Assembly: GCF_000478175.1 (NCBI RefSeq)
Contig: NZ_KI515774.1
Coordinates: forward strand, 179,474 to 243,473
Source of the DNA: Corynebacterium sp. KPL1814
GTDB taxonomy: Bacteria > Actinomycetota > Actinomycetes > Mycobacteriales > Mycobacteriaceae
DNA: 64,000 nt
Direction: 5' to 3'
Shown here: positions 54,599 through 63,829 of the stretch, one piece after another
Position numbering within the stretch: position 1 is the stretch's first letter
How the letters are laid out: each line of letters starts with the position of its first letter
Translations under genes and position numbers: made by a program
Notes under the pieces: model-generated
The model's database searches: none
Told to the model about the DNA's origin: nothing
Seen by the model: only the letters and a program-made list of their open reading frames with translations

Positions 54599-55331
54599 TG
54601 AGGTTGCCCTCGTTTGGTGGACACCCGATTAGTGCGGATCTTGTGTCCGTAAGAGAGGATGTTCATTGTGAGTCAACAACGCCAGAAATACACACCTGAG
54701 TATCGACGCGAAGCCGCGAACCTGGTAATCGAATCGCAGCGCCCAATTGCTCATGTAGCGAAAGAAATTGGTGTCGCACCAGGTCTTTTAGGCCGATGGG
54801 TGAAAAATGAGCGTCAACGCCTAAGGATCCTCCGATGGGCTACGCGAAGCGGATCTTCGTGCGGAGAACGCTCGTCTGCGTCGTGAGCTGGCACAAGCCA
54901 AGATGGATAACGAGCTTTTGTCACAAGCGACAGCCTTCTTCGCTTTAAGGCAACGCGAACAGAAAAGTTCGAATTAATGTAGCCAGAGCAAGGCGAACTA
55001 CAGCATCAAACGCATGGCACGACTATTAAAAGTGTCTCGGTCTGAATACTACAAATGGACCCATATACAGCAGCAACGCTTAACCGGTAAGGATGATCGT
55101 GCATCATTTTACAATGATGTTGACCGCAAGATTCATCAGATTTGGAAAGACTCCGATGAGGTCTATGGTGCTCCGCGGATCACCGCAGAACTAGGTGAGC
55201 GCTACCAGATCAGTATGAATCGCAAGACTGTGGCCAAGCGGATGCGCCTGATGGGCATTGAAGGGATCTCACCGCGTGCTTTCGTTCCAGTGACAACGAT
55301 CCAAGCCAAACGTAAATCTGCTCTTCCTGAA
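54599..55331 (+). mobile_element. IS3-family element, copy 2 (truncated and mutated)
   Basis: The left end TGAGGTTGCCCTCG at 54599 matches copy 1. orfA (from ATG 54659) is frameshifted near 54825. The ATG of orfB is directly followed by TAG, where copy 1 has CAG. orfB then stays open from about 55014 (MARLLKVSRSEYYKW) to near 55330 (KRKSALPE), where the sequence changes to the next element. The right half is missing. Nucleotide divergence from copy 1 is large, so the copies are not from one recent burst. Confidence 0.85.
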
Positions 55332-56299
55332 GTGTCCCAGGTTTTGTTCCGTGGTCAAGTCCGGTGGAGTGGTGTATCTGTCCTTTCTGAATCTGTGAAT
55401 CGGGGGACAGTGTCAGGGTCGGTGTTGGGGTCCGGCTCGGGGTTGATGTTGGTTCATTAGGAGGCTGCCTCGATGGTGTCTGCGTCGTTGGTGTGGATGG
55501 TGTTGGTAGCTATCAGGCGTCGGGTGTGTTCCAAGCTTGCTAGTGACATATAGCGTTTCTGCTGAATCCAGTCGTCATGCTGTTCAGCTAGTATCGCGCC
55601 GACGAGGCGGATGACAGCTGCGCGGTTGGGAAAGATTCCTACAACGTCGGTACGCCGCCTGATTTCACGGTTCAAACGCTCCGTTGGATTATTGGACCAT
55701 ACCTTCGTCCATACAGCTTTGGGCGTGGTTGTAAACGCGAGAATCTCATCTAATGATTCTTCCAGGTAGTCAGCTGCGTCGGGGAAACGCTGCGTGCAGA
55801 AATCTACGACCTGGCGGGCTTGGTCCCAGGTAGCTTGCGCGTCGGCTTGCTGGAAGATGGAGTGAAACATTCCCGATAGTGTTGTCCACTGGCGTTTTGA
55901 CACTTTTGACGACAGATTCTTAGCAAAATGTGTCCGGCAGCGTTGCCAACCTGCAGTAGGCAGTACTTGACCAACAGCGGCTTGGATTCCTAGGTGCGCA
56001 TCGCTGGTAACGAGATAGACTTCGCCAAGACCACGGGCTTTGAGGTCTTGGAAGAATCCGGTCCATGATTCCACGGATTCTGATGTTGCGACCTGCATGC
56101 CTAGTAGTTCACGGTAGCCGTCTTTGTTAACACCGGTAGCGATAAGCACACTGGTTTTAACGACACGTCCGCCTTCGCGGACTTTCATGGTCAACGCGTC
56201 ACAGGACAAGTAGTAATACGGTCCTGAATCCAGTGGGCGGGCTCTAAAGTCAGCGACCATCTCGTCGAGTTCTTTGGCCATGTCAGACACTTGTGATTT

Positions 56300-57733
56300 G
56301 AGCGTGTCAAGTTGTTTGTGTGTGGGGTCGGACTATAGGTATTTGTCGAAGCGGTCGGGAAAGGCCACGGCCATTTGGTTGATGGCTTGTTTCCAGCCGG
56401 AAACTCGTGCTCCTTCCATGAGTCTTCCGGCTGTCGCTGAGGCCCGTTTGCCCTGCTTCGCCCTCTTGGCAGCTCGTTTGTCTTCAATATTGCAGATCAT
56501 CAACCACAGCGTTTTCAGCGCTGATTCATCGTTGGTGAACTGCACCCTGTTGCGGGTAGCTTTACGCAGTTCATTGTTGAATGATTCAATCGAATTCGTC
56601 GTATAGATTACCTTCCTGGCTGCTGGCGGGAACTGCAGAAACGGTACGAAACGCGCCCAAGCATCCCGCCAGACCTTGACTGAGCGGGGATACTTTTCTC
56701 CTAATTCAGAGGCTTCAAATTCGTCTAAAGCAGCCTGAGCTGTGGATTCGTCTGCAGCGGTGTAAATCTTTTTCAACGCGGCCGATACGCCCCGGCGATC
56801 CCCGTAGGCTACCCATCGGTTAGCTGCGCGAATCAGGTGCACGATACAGGTTTGCACCATAGAGTTCGGCCAAGTTGCCTCCACTGCCTCTGGTAGGCCT
56901 TTCAGCCCGTCACAGCAGACGATAAAGACGTCTTTGACCCCACGGTTAGAAAGATTGGCACATACCTGCGCCCAAAATGAAGCGCCTTCTTCTTTGGCGA
57001 TCCATAGGCCCAAAATGTGCTTAATACCGTCAAGATCCACACCAATTGCCATGTACGCGAACTTATTGACCACTCGGCCACCATCGCGAACTTTAATGCG
57101 CAGCGCATCGAGAAACACTACGGGGTAGAATTCGTCTAACTGGCGGTTTTGCCAGACCATGACCTCATCGCCGACGGCGTCGGTGACTGCGGAGATCGTC
57201 TCATGGGAAATATCGACACGCATCGCAGTTGCCATATGATGCTGGATATCCCGAATGGTCATCCCACCGGCATATAAGCTGACGATCATGTCATCAACGT
57301 CGGTCAATCTCCTCGAGCCTTTGGGCACCATCGTAGGAACAAACGTGCCGTTTCTGTCTCGTGGAACATCAATGCTTACTGGCCCGTAATTAGAATCTAC
57401 GGTTTTCGGATACGCCCCATTGCGATAATTATCCGTTCCAGCACTAGCTTTAGCTGCTCTATCACCGGATGCATAGCCCAGGTGAGTATCCATTTCCGCA
57501 TTTAACCCGCGGGTAATTGAAGCTTGCAACATACCGCGAACCAGGTCGTTGGCATCCGTGGTGGACGTGCCTAGGTCATCAATCAGTTTCGCGATGTCAG
57601 GGTTAGCAAGCAGCTTCTTTTCAATCGCATCAATCTTGGCCTTATCAGCCGGATCTCGTCGTGCCACACTAGTCATTCTGGCTTATCTCCTTATGCAGGT
57701 TGGGAACCTACACACAAACCATTAGACACTCTC
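56300..57733 (-). mobile_element. IS256-family element B, intact, with 8-bp target duplication
   Basis: The 1434-bp element has terminal inverted repeats of about 24 bp: GAGCGTGTCAAGTTGTTTGT from 56300 and GAGAGTGTCTAATGGTTTGT read inward from 57733. It is flanked by the 8-bp direct repeat TGTGATTT (56292-56299 and 57734-57741), the duplication size usual for IS256. A second copy enters the window at 63830. Confidence 0.93.
56333..57676 (-). CDS. IS256-family (mutator) transposase B
   Basis: The 447-residue protein has the mutator-type DDE core: Asp in VVFLDALRIKVRDGG (near residue 193), Asp in VFIVCCDGLKGL (near 258) and Glu in TTNSIESFNNELRKATRNR (near 366). The CxxH-type segment QTCIVHLIRAAN is also there. 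No disruption; together with perfect target repeats this element is probably active. Confidence 0.93.
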   Translation of the reverse strand: MTSVARRDPADKAKIDAIEKKLLANPDIAKLIDDLGTSTTDANDLVRGMLQASITRGLNAEMDTHLGYASGDRAAKASAGTDNYRNGAYPKTVDSNYGPVSIDVPRDRNGTFVPTMVPKGSRRLTDVDDMIVSLYAGGMTIRDIQHHMATAMRVDISHETISAVTDAVGDEVMVWQNRQLDEFYPVVFLDALRIKVRDGGRVVNKFAYMAIGVDLDGIKHILGLWIAKEEGASFWAQVCANLSNRGVKDVFIVCCDGLKGLPEAVEATWPNSMVQTCIVHLIRAANRWVAYGDRRGVSAALKKIYTAADESTAQAALDEFEASELGEKYPRSVKVWRDAWARFVPFLQFPPAARKVIYTTNSIESFNNELRKATRNRVQFTNDESALKTLWLMICNIEDKRAAKRAKQGKRASATAGRLMEGARVSGWKQAINQMAVAFPDRFDKYL

Positions 57734-58302
57734 TGTGATTTCGACAGATTGTTAATACCCAGCGTGGCCACCACATCATTCATGCGTCTAGTGGAGACCC
57801 CTTTGAGATAACACGTGGCTATCACGGTAGTCAGGGCTCTTTCGGTGCGGGTGCGCCTTTCTAAGAGCCAGTCGGGAAAGAATGCGCCGTGACGTAGTTT
57901 CGGGATAGCAACATCAATGCTTCCTACCCTGGTGTCTAAGCAGCGGTGACGGTAGCCATTGCGGGTATTAGTCCGTTGTGGAGATACCGTGGCGTAATCA
58001 GCGCCGCAGACCGTGTCAGCCTGAGCTGAAAGTATCTGGTTAATGAAGTCTGTAAGCATCTGGCGCATCAAGTCTGGGGAGGCTTGGGGGAGCAATTCTT
58101 CCAGATACGCAGTGGGATCGATATGATGGGGGTTAGCGGCCATCGCGGTTATATTCCTTTCGAGGATAGGTTGAAGTTGATTCGAAAGGTACCCGTGATG
58201 GTCGCCTTATTGTGCACCGGCACAAGGCTTACCACGGGTTACAGATACACCACACTAATGGACGCAACCTGTTCCGTTTGAGTAGATGGGAAAATCTGGA
58301 AC

Positions 58303-59493
58303 ATGCCAAGAAAATTTGACCAGGATGCAAAGGACCGGGTGGTCCGCCTTGTAGAAGACCGCATCGTGACGGAAAACATGTCAATGCACCCCGCGTGCCA
58401 GGAAGTAGCTCCAAAGCTGGGGGTTTCATGGCACATAGCTCGTCAATGGACTTAAGTCTGCTCGTCGTGCGGGAAACATCCCAGAGCCTGTTCCTGAAGA
58501 CTTGGCTGCGGAAAACGCGAGGCTACGCCGCGAAAATCACCAGCTTCGAGATACCAACGAGTTGCTGAAGGCCGCGTCAGCTTTTTTCTCCTCACGACCA
58601 GGCCCCAAGCCTCGGTTATGATCCGGTTCATCGATAAATACCGGAATTGTTTCTCTGTCGAGTTCATCTGCACTGGCGTTAAAAGAATAACCGGGCTCGC
58701 GGGTTTATCACCTCGCGTGGTTATCGCCAGTCCATAGGCCACAGCCCGTGGGCTAAGTGCTCGTCGCCTTCGTGATGGCTGTTCTGGTTGAACGCAGTAG
58801 TGCCATTCATCGGGATAATGACGGTGTCTTAAGCGTGCGGACAATGTGGCATGCGCTTCACGGTGATGGAATAGATATCGGTCGTGAACACGCTACCCGG
58901 CTGATGCGCCTGGCTGGTGTTTCTGGCACAGGCAAAGGCGGATCACCTATCACAACCCGAAAAGCTCACGTGCCGGATCTGCGCCCAGACTTGGTCGATC
59001 GTGAGTTCAAAGCCCAGGGCCTTAAACAAGCTGTGGGTGGCCGACATTACCTACGTGCGCATGAAGAAAGGCTTCGGGGTCGGGCCCATGCGCACTGCAG
59101 GCATTACCGCTGCAAGCTCTCAATCAAGCGACCCAAGTGTGCGAGGGACACAAGAGGTCTTATTCACCATTCGGATCACGGCTCGCAGTACGTCAGCGTT
59201 GTCCACAACGAGCGTCTCGCCCAGCACGGGATTGCCGCTTCCACTGGGACTGTCGGTGACTGAAATGACAATGCTCTGGCTGAAAACGTTAACGGCTCCT
59301 CACAAGAGGCGAACTCATCCATAATCGCAGGTGGAATGATGTTGTCGAGGTAGAAATCGCCACATTTGAGTGGGTGTCATGGTGGAACGAGGTAAGGCTC
59401 CACCAAAGCCTGGGATACCAAACCCCAGCCGAAGCGGAAACCAAATTGTGGAAGCAGAACCCGCGACAGGGAATAATAGAAACCAAGGCACAT
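58303..59493 (+). pseudogene. IS3-family transposase genes (orfA/orfB), degenerate
   Basis: orfA starts MPRKFDQDAKDRVVRLVEDR (ATG 58303) and soon meets stops. orfB begins near 58618 (MIRFIDKYRNCFSVEFIC) and is broken into pieces: WHALHGDGIDIGREHATRLM, LWVADITYVRMKKGFG (catalytic Asp), HSDHGSQYVSVVHNERLAQH (second Asp), and the end FEWVSWWNEVRLHQSLGYQ. At least four frameshifts or stops separate them. The element is dead. Confidence 0.8.
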
Positions 59494-59517
59494 GCCTAGG
59501 AACAAAACTCGGGGCAC

Positions 59518-60410
59518 TTCACTATGTCGACTGGGCCGGTGACAAAGTGCCAGTGGTGGATCAGGCTAGTGGTGATACTGCATTCAAGGCCTCACTGTTC
59601 GTCGAGGTCAACCCATACTCAGGGCTGATGTATGTTACTGCTGCTGCGAATGAGAAGATGCCGGCGTGGATTGAGTGCCACATCAAAGCGTTGAACTATC
59701 TCGGCAAAATACCGGCGGTCATCGTGCCGGATAATGCTCCTACGGCGACCTACCGGCCGAAGAAGAAATCTACATATCGAATGGTCACTGACCGCTACGC
59801 AGCGTTTGCCGACTATTATGGGGTCACAATTGTGCCGACAAGACCTGGCAGGCCTCGTGACAAAGCGGCAGTAGAACGCGCTGTGAAAATCGTCTACACC
59901 AAAATCCTGGGTTACTTCGGCGATGAGGTCTTCTACAGCCTCAACGGCCTTAATGAGGCGATCGCTTATCGCCTTGCTGACATCAACGACACAATGACGC
60001 GGGCTGATGGCACAACACGGCGCCTGCGCTTTGAGCAAGAAGAGGCACCGGTGATGCGGGATCTTCCGCCCGCACCGTTTACGGAAGTGTCCTATAAGCG
60101 GCTCAAGGTCGATCGCAACTGGCACATCACTTGTGACTACCAGTACTATTCAGTGCCATTTCAGCTGGTAGGAGAATCGGTAACAGTCAGGCTCACCCCG
60201 AAGCTGGTGAGCGTCTTCAAAGGGGATCAGCTTGTTGCTGAACACACGCGCCTTCATGGATTTAAGTACCGTTATTCCACTGACCCCAACCATGGGCCCA
60301 GTGGCGATGACGAAGGCCACAAGGCGCTTACTCGTGATGAGCTGTTGGCTTGGGCCTCGTCGTTTGGGCCAGCAACGAACACTGTGGCCAAATTTTGGAA
60401 GACAGTTTAG
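59518..60410 (+). pseudogene. IS21-family transposase IstA, N-terminally truncated
   Basis: From 59518 the frame reads YVDWAGDKVPVVDQASGDTA (first catalytic Asp), then VIVPDNAPTA (second Asp), PTRPGRPRDKAAVERAVKIV (Glu) and the C-terminal FEQEEAPVMRDLPPAPF region. It lacks the helix-turn-helix N-terminus, which is replaced by the end of the IS3 element, and no istB helper ATPase follows. The open frame appears to start at 59370 only because it runs through the IS3 end. Confidence 0.85.
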
Positions 60411-60471
60411 CGAGATCCTATCACTTTTTATCAAGTGATTAATAGACTGCTAGCTCCACTTAAAACACCGA

Positions 60472-60828
60472 TCATTCCGCTGCTCGACGAAAGACTATAT
60501 GGTTATTGGGCCAGAAAAAGTAGCAGATGGCTAGGAACGCCACGACTATTCGCCCAACCAAGCTAGGGAAGAAAGCTGTAATAGCTATCGTTGCAGCAAA
60601 GAGGAAAATGGAACGCACACGATGCATCCAAGGAGATACCGCTTTTTCACCCATGATCATGGAAATGCCAAAAAGGATTACTCCCAATATTGAATAGAGC
60701 CACAAATATCCATAATTGAAAAAGTGTTCAACTCCATGTTTCTCAATAATATCCGAGGGGAATATAGTGACAAAAGCCCACAGAGATTCTGGAAAGCGAA
60801 TAAACTTTGGATCTTTATCCATCCGCAT
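60472..60828 (-). CDS. Small membrane protein, candidate immunity protein
   Basis: The 118-residue protein has membrane segments at about residues 40-58 (GYLWLYSILGVILFGISMIM), 70-88 (SIFLFAATIAITAFFPSL) and 90-107 (GRIVVAFLAICYFFWP). Its ATG overlaps the TAA of the upstream secreted-protein gene (TAATG), so it is made by coupled translation. Small multi-helix membrane proteins directly after a secreted bacteriocin gene are commonly immunity proteins. That role is inferred. Base composition is AT-rich, unlike the core chromosome. Confidence 0.6.
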   Translation of the reverse strand: MRMDKDPKFIRFPESLWAFVTIFPSDIIEKHGVEHFFNYGYLWLYSILGVILFGISMIMGEKAVSPWMHRVRSIFLFAATIAITAFFPSLVGRIVVAFLAICYFFWPNNHIVFRRAAE

Positions 60829-61481
60829 TAGTCATCCTCAATCTCTGCGGTAATTGGCGGAAATCCCCACTTAGAGTACCAGGTAATACCTTTACCCTGC
60901 GCGACCGCCCCTGTGATTTTAGTAGCAAGATCGACAAAGTAAGTTGCCCCAAGAAGACCGGCAGCGCCAGAAATAGCAGCTCCGATCGGCCCGCCTGCTA
61001 CAGCACCCCAAGCAAAGAATGCCGCCTCAAGAGCAGCTGGCCCATCCATTGCCGCTGCGGTAAGAGTTGCAGCCGCCCCAACCGTCAGATCGCTATTTGA
61101 TATGTGGCCGAGCTTGTGATCATATGTAGTGACAATTTTTGGCTCGTTTTCCTTGTGCTGAACAACGCTTTCATCCTCAGCAAGCACTGAGTGGAAAAAA
61201 CTGACATCTTTGTCTTCGAAACCATAATCACTACGGAGCTGATCATCGTTGAGATCGGACTTGAGGTTACCCTCATCGTCGTAATCAATATGTTCACCGA
61301 CGTTACTAATTAGCTCAAGCCGCTTTTTCTCTTCAGGAGTGATATCCTTAAGAGACCTATCAAATTGCTCTTCAGACCAAACAGGAGTTTTCTCTGCTTG
61401 TTCAACCGTTTCGGCAGAAGCTGCGGGGGCAATACCTGCAGTGATTAGAGACGCAACTGTCAGAAGCGCGACTCGATTCAT
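60828..61481 (-). CDS. Secreted Gly/Ala-rich protein, candidate bacteriocin
   Basis: From ATG 61481, behind AAAGG, the 217-residue product has a Sec signal peptide (MNRVALLTVASLITAGIAPA, cleavage after ASA at residue 23). A charged acidic middle (24-130; SLKDITPEEKKRLELISNVG) is followed by a hydrophobic Gly/Ala-rich segment (about 135-200; AFFAWGAVAGGPIGAAISGA, GLLGATYFVDLATKITGAVA) and an aromatic tail (GITWYSKWGFPPI). A leader plus a membrane-active glycine-rich C-terminal part is what is seen in some larger bacteriocins. The upstream frame extension is not supported. I know no named family for it. Confidence 0.65.
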   Translation of the reverse strand: MNRVALLTVASLITAGIAPAASAETVEQAEKTPVWSEEQFDRSLKDITPEEKKRLELISNVGEHIDYDDEGNLKSDLNDDQLRSDYGFEDKDVSFFHSVLAEDESVVQHKENEPKIVTTYDHKLGHISNSDLTVGAAATLTAAAMDGPAALEAAFFAWGAVAGGPIGAAISGAAGLLGATYFVDLATKITGAVAQGKGITWYSKWGFPPITAEIEDD

Positions 61482-61656
61482 GATAGAACCTTTCTGTATC
61501 GATAGGCGGACCAAATCTATGATACACGCCATCCTGACATCCCGCTTCTCAGATGAGCCGCACCCTACAGCATGTGGAATGCTCTCGCTGGTGGAATGAG
61601 AATTAAGGGGTTTCCGATGTCTCATAAATGAGAGTTCTCGCCTATGATGGGTTCAA

Positions 61657-62128
61657 TCACAATGACATTCGCGAATTGCTCCGAGTAGCCAGCACGGCTT
61701 GGAGCCATTCAATAAGCCCGACCCCGGTAGCTCCAGGGGCAAGCTCGAAGGTGCTGCGCCGGGCGAAGGAGCCCTCGGCGGGGGGACTGCTCGAACAGCC
61801 ACCAGGTTTTCCCGTCGGTGAGGATTCCGTTGTAACGGGAACCATCTTGGCTCATGCGGGTAGTGACATAGTCAGCGAGTTGGTTGATGTAGTCCGCGTC
61901 GGCGCTCTCGTTGGTGAGCCGCTTTTTTACTTCGATGACAGTGGCGCCGGTGACGATGTCGATTCGTCGGTAAGAACCATCACCGATCTGCTCTTCCAAC
62001 CGTGGGGTATCCAAGTCGAAGTCGTCGGTAGTCAGCAGGGTCTTGATGTCGGACTGAATGTCAGCTTCAGTGCGCCCAGTGGAATCTGGAGACGCCAGGC
62101 GAGCGATCAGGGATTGTGGTGTGGTCAT
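61657..62128 (-). pseudogene. N-terminal part of a type II restriction-modification protein
   Basis: The frame from ATG 62128 encodes a PD-(D/E)xK-type nuclease domain: LIARLASPDSTGRTEADIQS, then RRIDIVTGATVIEVKKRL (Asp and Glu-x-Lys of the active site), DGKTWWLFEQSP. Near 61785 a run of six G causes a frameshift; the second frame continues AEGSFARRSTFELAPGATGV to a stop at 61657. The methylase and specificity domains that normally follow in such fusion enzymes are missing. It therefore is a remnant. Confidence 0.6.
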
Positions 62129-62154
62129 GGCTTTCTAAGGTGGGTAGGTAAGTC

Positions 62155-62409
62155 TTAGTTGTTGATTCTTTCACGACGTACCCGTAACAAGGGCTGGTTG
62201 GCGGCAACCAAATCTTTGATTTGGGCGGCAGCCCAACGAGCCGCAAGGCGAGGCGGGAGAATAAACAGTAACCCGTAGTGAACGGTTTTATTGGTTGATC
62301 GGCTGGGGATATAGTTATAAGCCACCTGGGAAAATAGAGAAAACCGCAGGCAAACCCCTGTGGATAGCCAGCCCGGTATCGGTAAATATGCGCAAGCTGT
62401 TTTAGGCAA
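62155..62409 (-). CDS. Hypothetical protein of 84 residues
   Basis: The frame starts ATG 62409 and ends TAA 62155, just after the start of the restriction gene remnant. The sequence has one weakly hydrophobic stretch (VHYGLLFILPP) and a basic C-terminus (RLAARWAAAQIKDLVAANQP, RVRRERINN). The C-terminal half looks like a real helical protein, while the N-terminus is less convincing. It may be a fragment of a plasmid protein. Low confidence. Confidence 0.3.
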   Translation of the reverse strand: MPKTACAYLPIPGWLSTGVCLRFSLFSQVAYNYIPSRSTNKTVHYGLLFILPPRLAARWAAAQIKDLVAANQPLLRVRRERINN

Positions 62410-62586
62410 AAAGAAAGCGCCCCAGAGGGCGCTATTTCTCTGTGTTTGGTTTAGTGGCCTAAACGACAGGATGTGTTGGTGAAGTTATATGTTTAGCCAG
62501 TCTGGCCTGCTGGTATTAGGATTATTTCACTTATCCGGAGGGATAACGCAGTCTCGGGCCTGAAATACCACCGGGGGCGTGCTGAT

Positions 62587-62905
62587 GTGCTAGGCGCCGA
62601 GGTTCACGATGAATGGATGAGTAAGAATCATCCTCGATGCCCCGTCTGTAGCAGGGCGTGCACCAAAATACGGGACTACAAGCATCAATCCGCCAGCGAT
62701 GGCGATGGAACGCCTGTAAAGCCACTGTCACTCGCGCTAGAGGCTGAGCCAGGAAAGTGGACGCATCAGAGGCCAGGCCTTAGCCAAAGCACACACCCTA
62801 GCCAGCCAAGAAACGCAAGCCACCAGCGGCCGTGAATACGGCCGACCAGCAACTTTCGACAGTGCCTATAACCACTCTATGGGAATACGCAAAGGCCACA
62901 TGCCC
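62587..62905 (+). pseudogene. Probable remnant of a transposase N-terminus
   Basis: Pieces in different frames resemble a zinc-ribbon transposase start: MSKNHPRCPVCSRACTK, then after shifts RKVDASEARALAKAHTLASQ-like and GREYGRPATFDSAYNHSMG. Two Cys (CPVC) form a half zinc knuckle as in IS1249 or ISL3 type proteins. No single open frame joins them. Weak call; otherwise 62410-62930 contains nothing I can name. Confidence 0.3.
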
Positions 62906-62932
62906 TAAACCACGCAGTCCACCAACACAAAA

Positions 62933-62983
62933 TGTCGTTTAACCCGACACGCCGGAAAACAACACATTTTGTCGTTTAACCCG
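62933..62983. repeat. Direct repeat downstream of repA remnant
   Basis: TGTCGTTTAACCCG occurs at 62933-62946 and 62970-62983. The bases before the copies are AAAA and ATTT, giving CAAAATG and CATTTTG, so part of the unit is inverted. Position beside a replication gene suggests iterons or a plasmid regulatory site, but two copies are not enough to decide. Confidence 0.5.
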
Positions 62984-62985
62984 GT

Positions 62986-63675
62986 TTAGTCGAGTTCGGG
63001 GCGCGGTGGCTTCTGCTGAACTGATGGGGAGGTTTTAGTGACTGTAACACCGTCGGTGCTGGCTTCAATTCCTGCAGCGGGCCACACCATCGTTAATTCA
63101 ACAATGGCTTTTTAATCTCAGCGCGGAAGTGTGCCCAGTCTTGGCCTGTTCGTAGAATCTTGGTGGCGAAGTTTGCGGCGATCAAGTCCCAGGTGAAAGT
63201 GTAGGCGTCGCGGTTGTTTTTCGCCAGCCAGTACTGCTTTACCGTGAGCCAGAGATAAAGGTCCATTGCTCGTGGTTTGTTGAGCTCGCGCAGTACATTG
63301 AGGTCGATGGGAATGGGTGCTTCGGCAATGTGCTTGAAGAACTGGGGAGTGAGGACAAGTTCTGATTCCATGAAGCTGCCCGGGTTAGGATCGCGTGGGT
63401 CGAACCAGAGATTCCAGTCTTCGAGACTTTGGGTGTTGCGACCCCGTGCGTGAACCCCGTCGCCGCTTTGGACAGTGATGAAAGAGCCAGCGATGCGTAG
63501 GAGTTGTTCGCGGATATTTCTTAGGTTTCCGGTTGCTCCTCCGGTGCCGCGTCCGGTGACGCCGATTGCTTGAAGGAAGTGGCTCATTGAATGGTCTAGC
63601 GGGATGCGTAGGGCTTCTTCATGGGTGCTTTTGCCTTCTTTGAGGCGTCTAGCATTAGCTACGGCGCGGGTGATG
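62986..63675 (-). pseudogene. repA: Plasmid replication protein RepA (RepA_C family), truncated and frameshifted
   Basis: The open part reads LRIPLDHSMSHFLQAIGVTG, LRNIREQLLRIAGS, DWNLWFDPRDPNPGSFMESE, IPIDLNVLRELNKPRAMDLYLWLTVKQYWL, all hallmarks of the plasmid-encoded RepA C-terminal family. The first part of the gene is cut off by the IS3 copy that begins at 63676. Near 63093 a frameshift ends the frame early (KKPLLN); the next frame continues MVWPAAGIEASTDGVTVTKT to TAA at 62986. The region thus includes remains of an integrated plasmid. Confidence 0.8.
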
Positions 63676-63829
63676 TGGGGTTGCCCGCAAATCGTGGACA
63701 CGTAGTTAAGCTGCTTAGGGGTTAAGCAGCGGCCTTCTTATTACCATTTTGATCAGCGAGCTGGGCTTCGAAATCGACGGGGCTTACCATCCCGATGGAC
63801 GAGTGGCGACGGCGCCGGTTGTAGACAAT
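63676..63829 (-). mobile_element. IS3-family element, copy 3 (3' end only)
   Basis: The terminal sequence TGGGGTTGCCCGCAAATCG at 63676 is identical to the right end of copy 1, here inverted. The segment up to 63829 encodes the end of OrfB (63722-63829; IVYNRRRRHSSIGMVSPVDF and on). At 63830 an IS256 element interrupts it, in the codon for the IVYN segment. The continuation is beyond the window. Confidence 0.92.

Larger units (their letters stand above)
55457..58143 (-). pseudogene. IS256-family (mutator) transposase A, split by IS insertion
   Basis: The N-terminal part (58143 down to 57734; MAANPHHIDPTAYLEELLPQ ... NNLSKSQ) and the C-terminal part (56299 down to 55457; [12 protein letters not shown] ... 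[16 protein letters not shown] ... [19 protein letters not shown]) join in frame if element B and one copy of its 8-bp target duplication are removed, giving an intact chain of about 415 residues. The catalytic Asp (CDALTMKV), a second Asp (VTSDAHLG) and Glu (PTERLNREI) are present. So the gene was whole before the second insertion. Confidence 0.85.
55367..58256 (-). mobile_element. IS256-family element A, interrupted
   Basis: Both ends carry the inverted sequence GTGGTGTATCTGT (about 55369-55381 and, inverted, 58242-58254). It contains one mutator-type transposase gene on the minus strand, split by element B. No clear target duplication is seen at the outer borders, which are approximate. 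Confidence 0.7.
55332..59517 (+). mobile_element. Second type of IS3 element, split by nested IS256 insertions
   Basis: The ends GTGTCCCAGGTTTTGTTCC (55332 on) and, read inward from 59517, GTGCCCCGAGTTTTGTTCC differ at three positions and form the terminal inverted repeats. The interior is interrupted by an IS256-family element (55367-58256), which is itself interrupted by another (56300-57733). The remaining IS3 genes lie at 58303-59493 and are broken. Left flank is IS3 copy 2 and right flank is an istA remnant. Confidence 0.7.
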
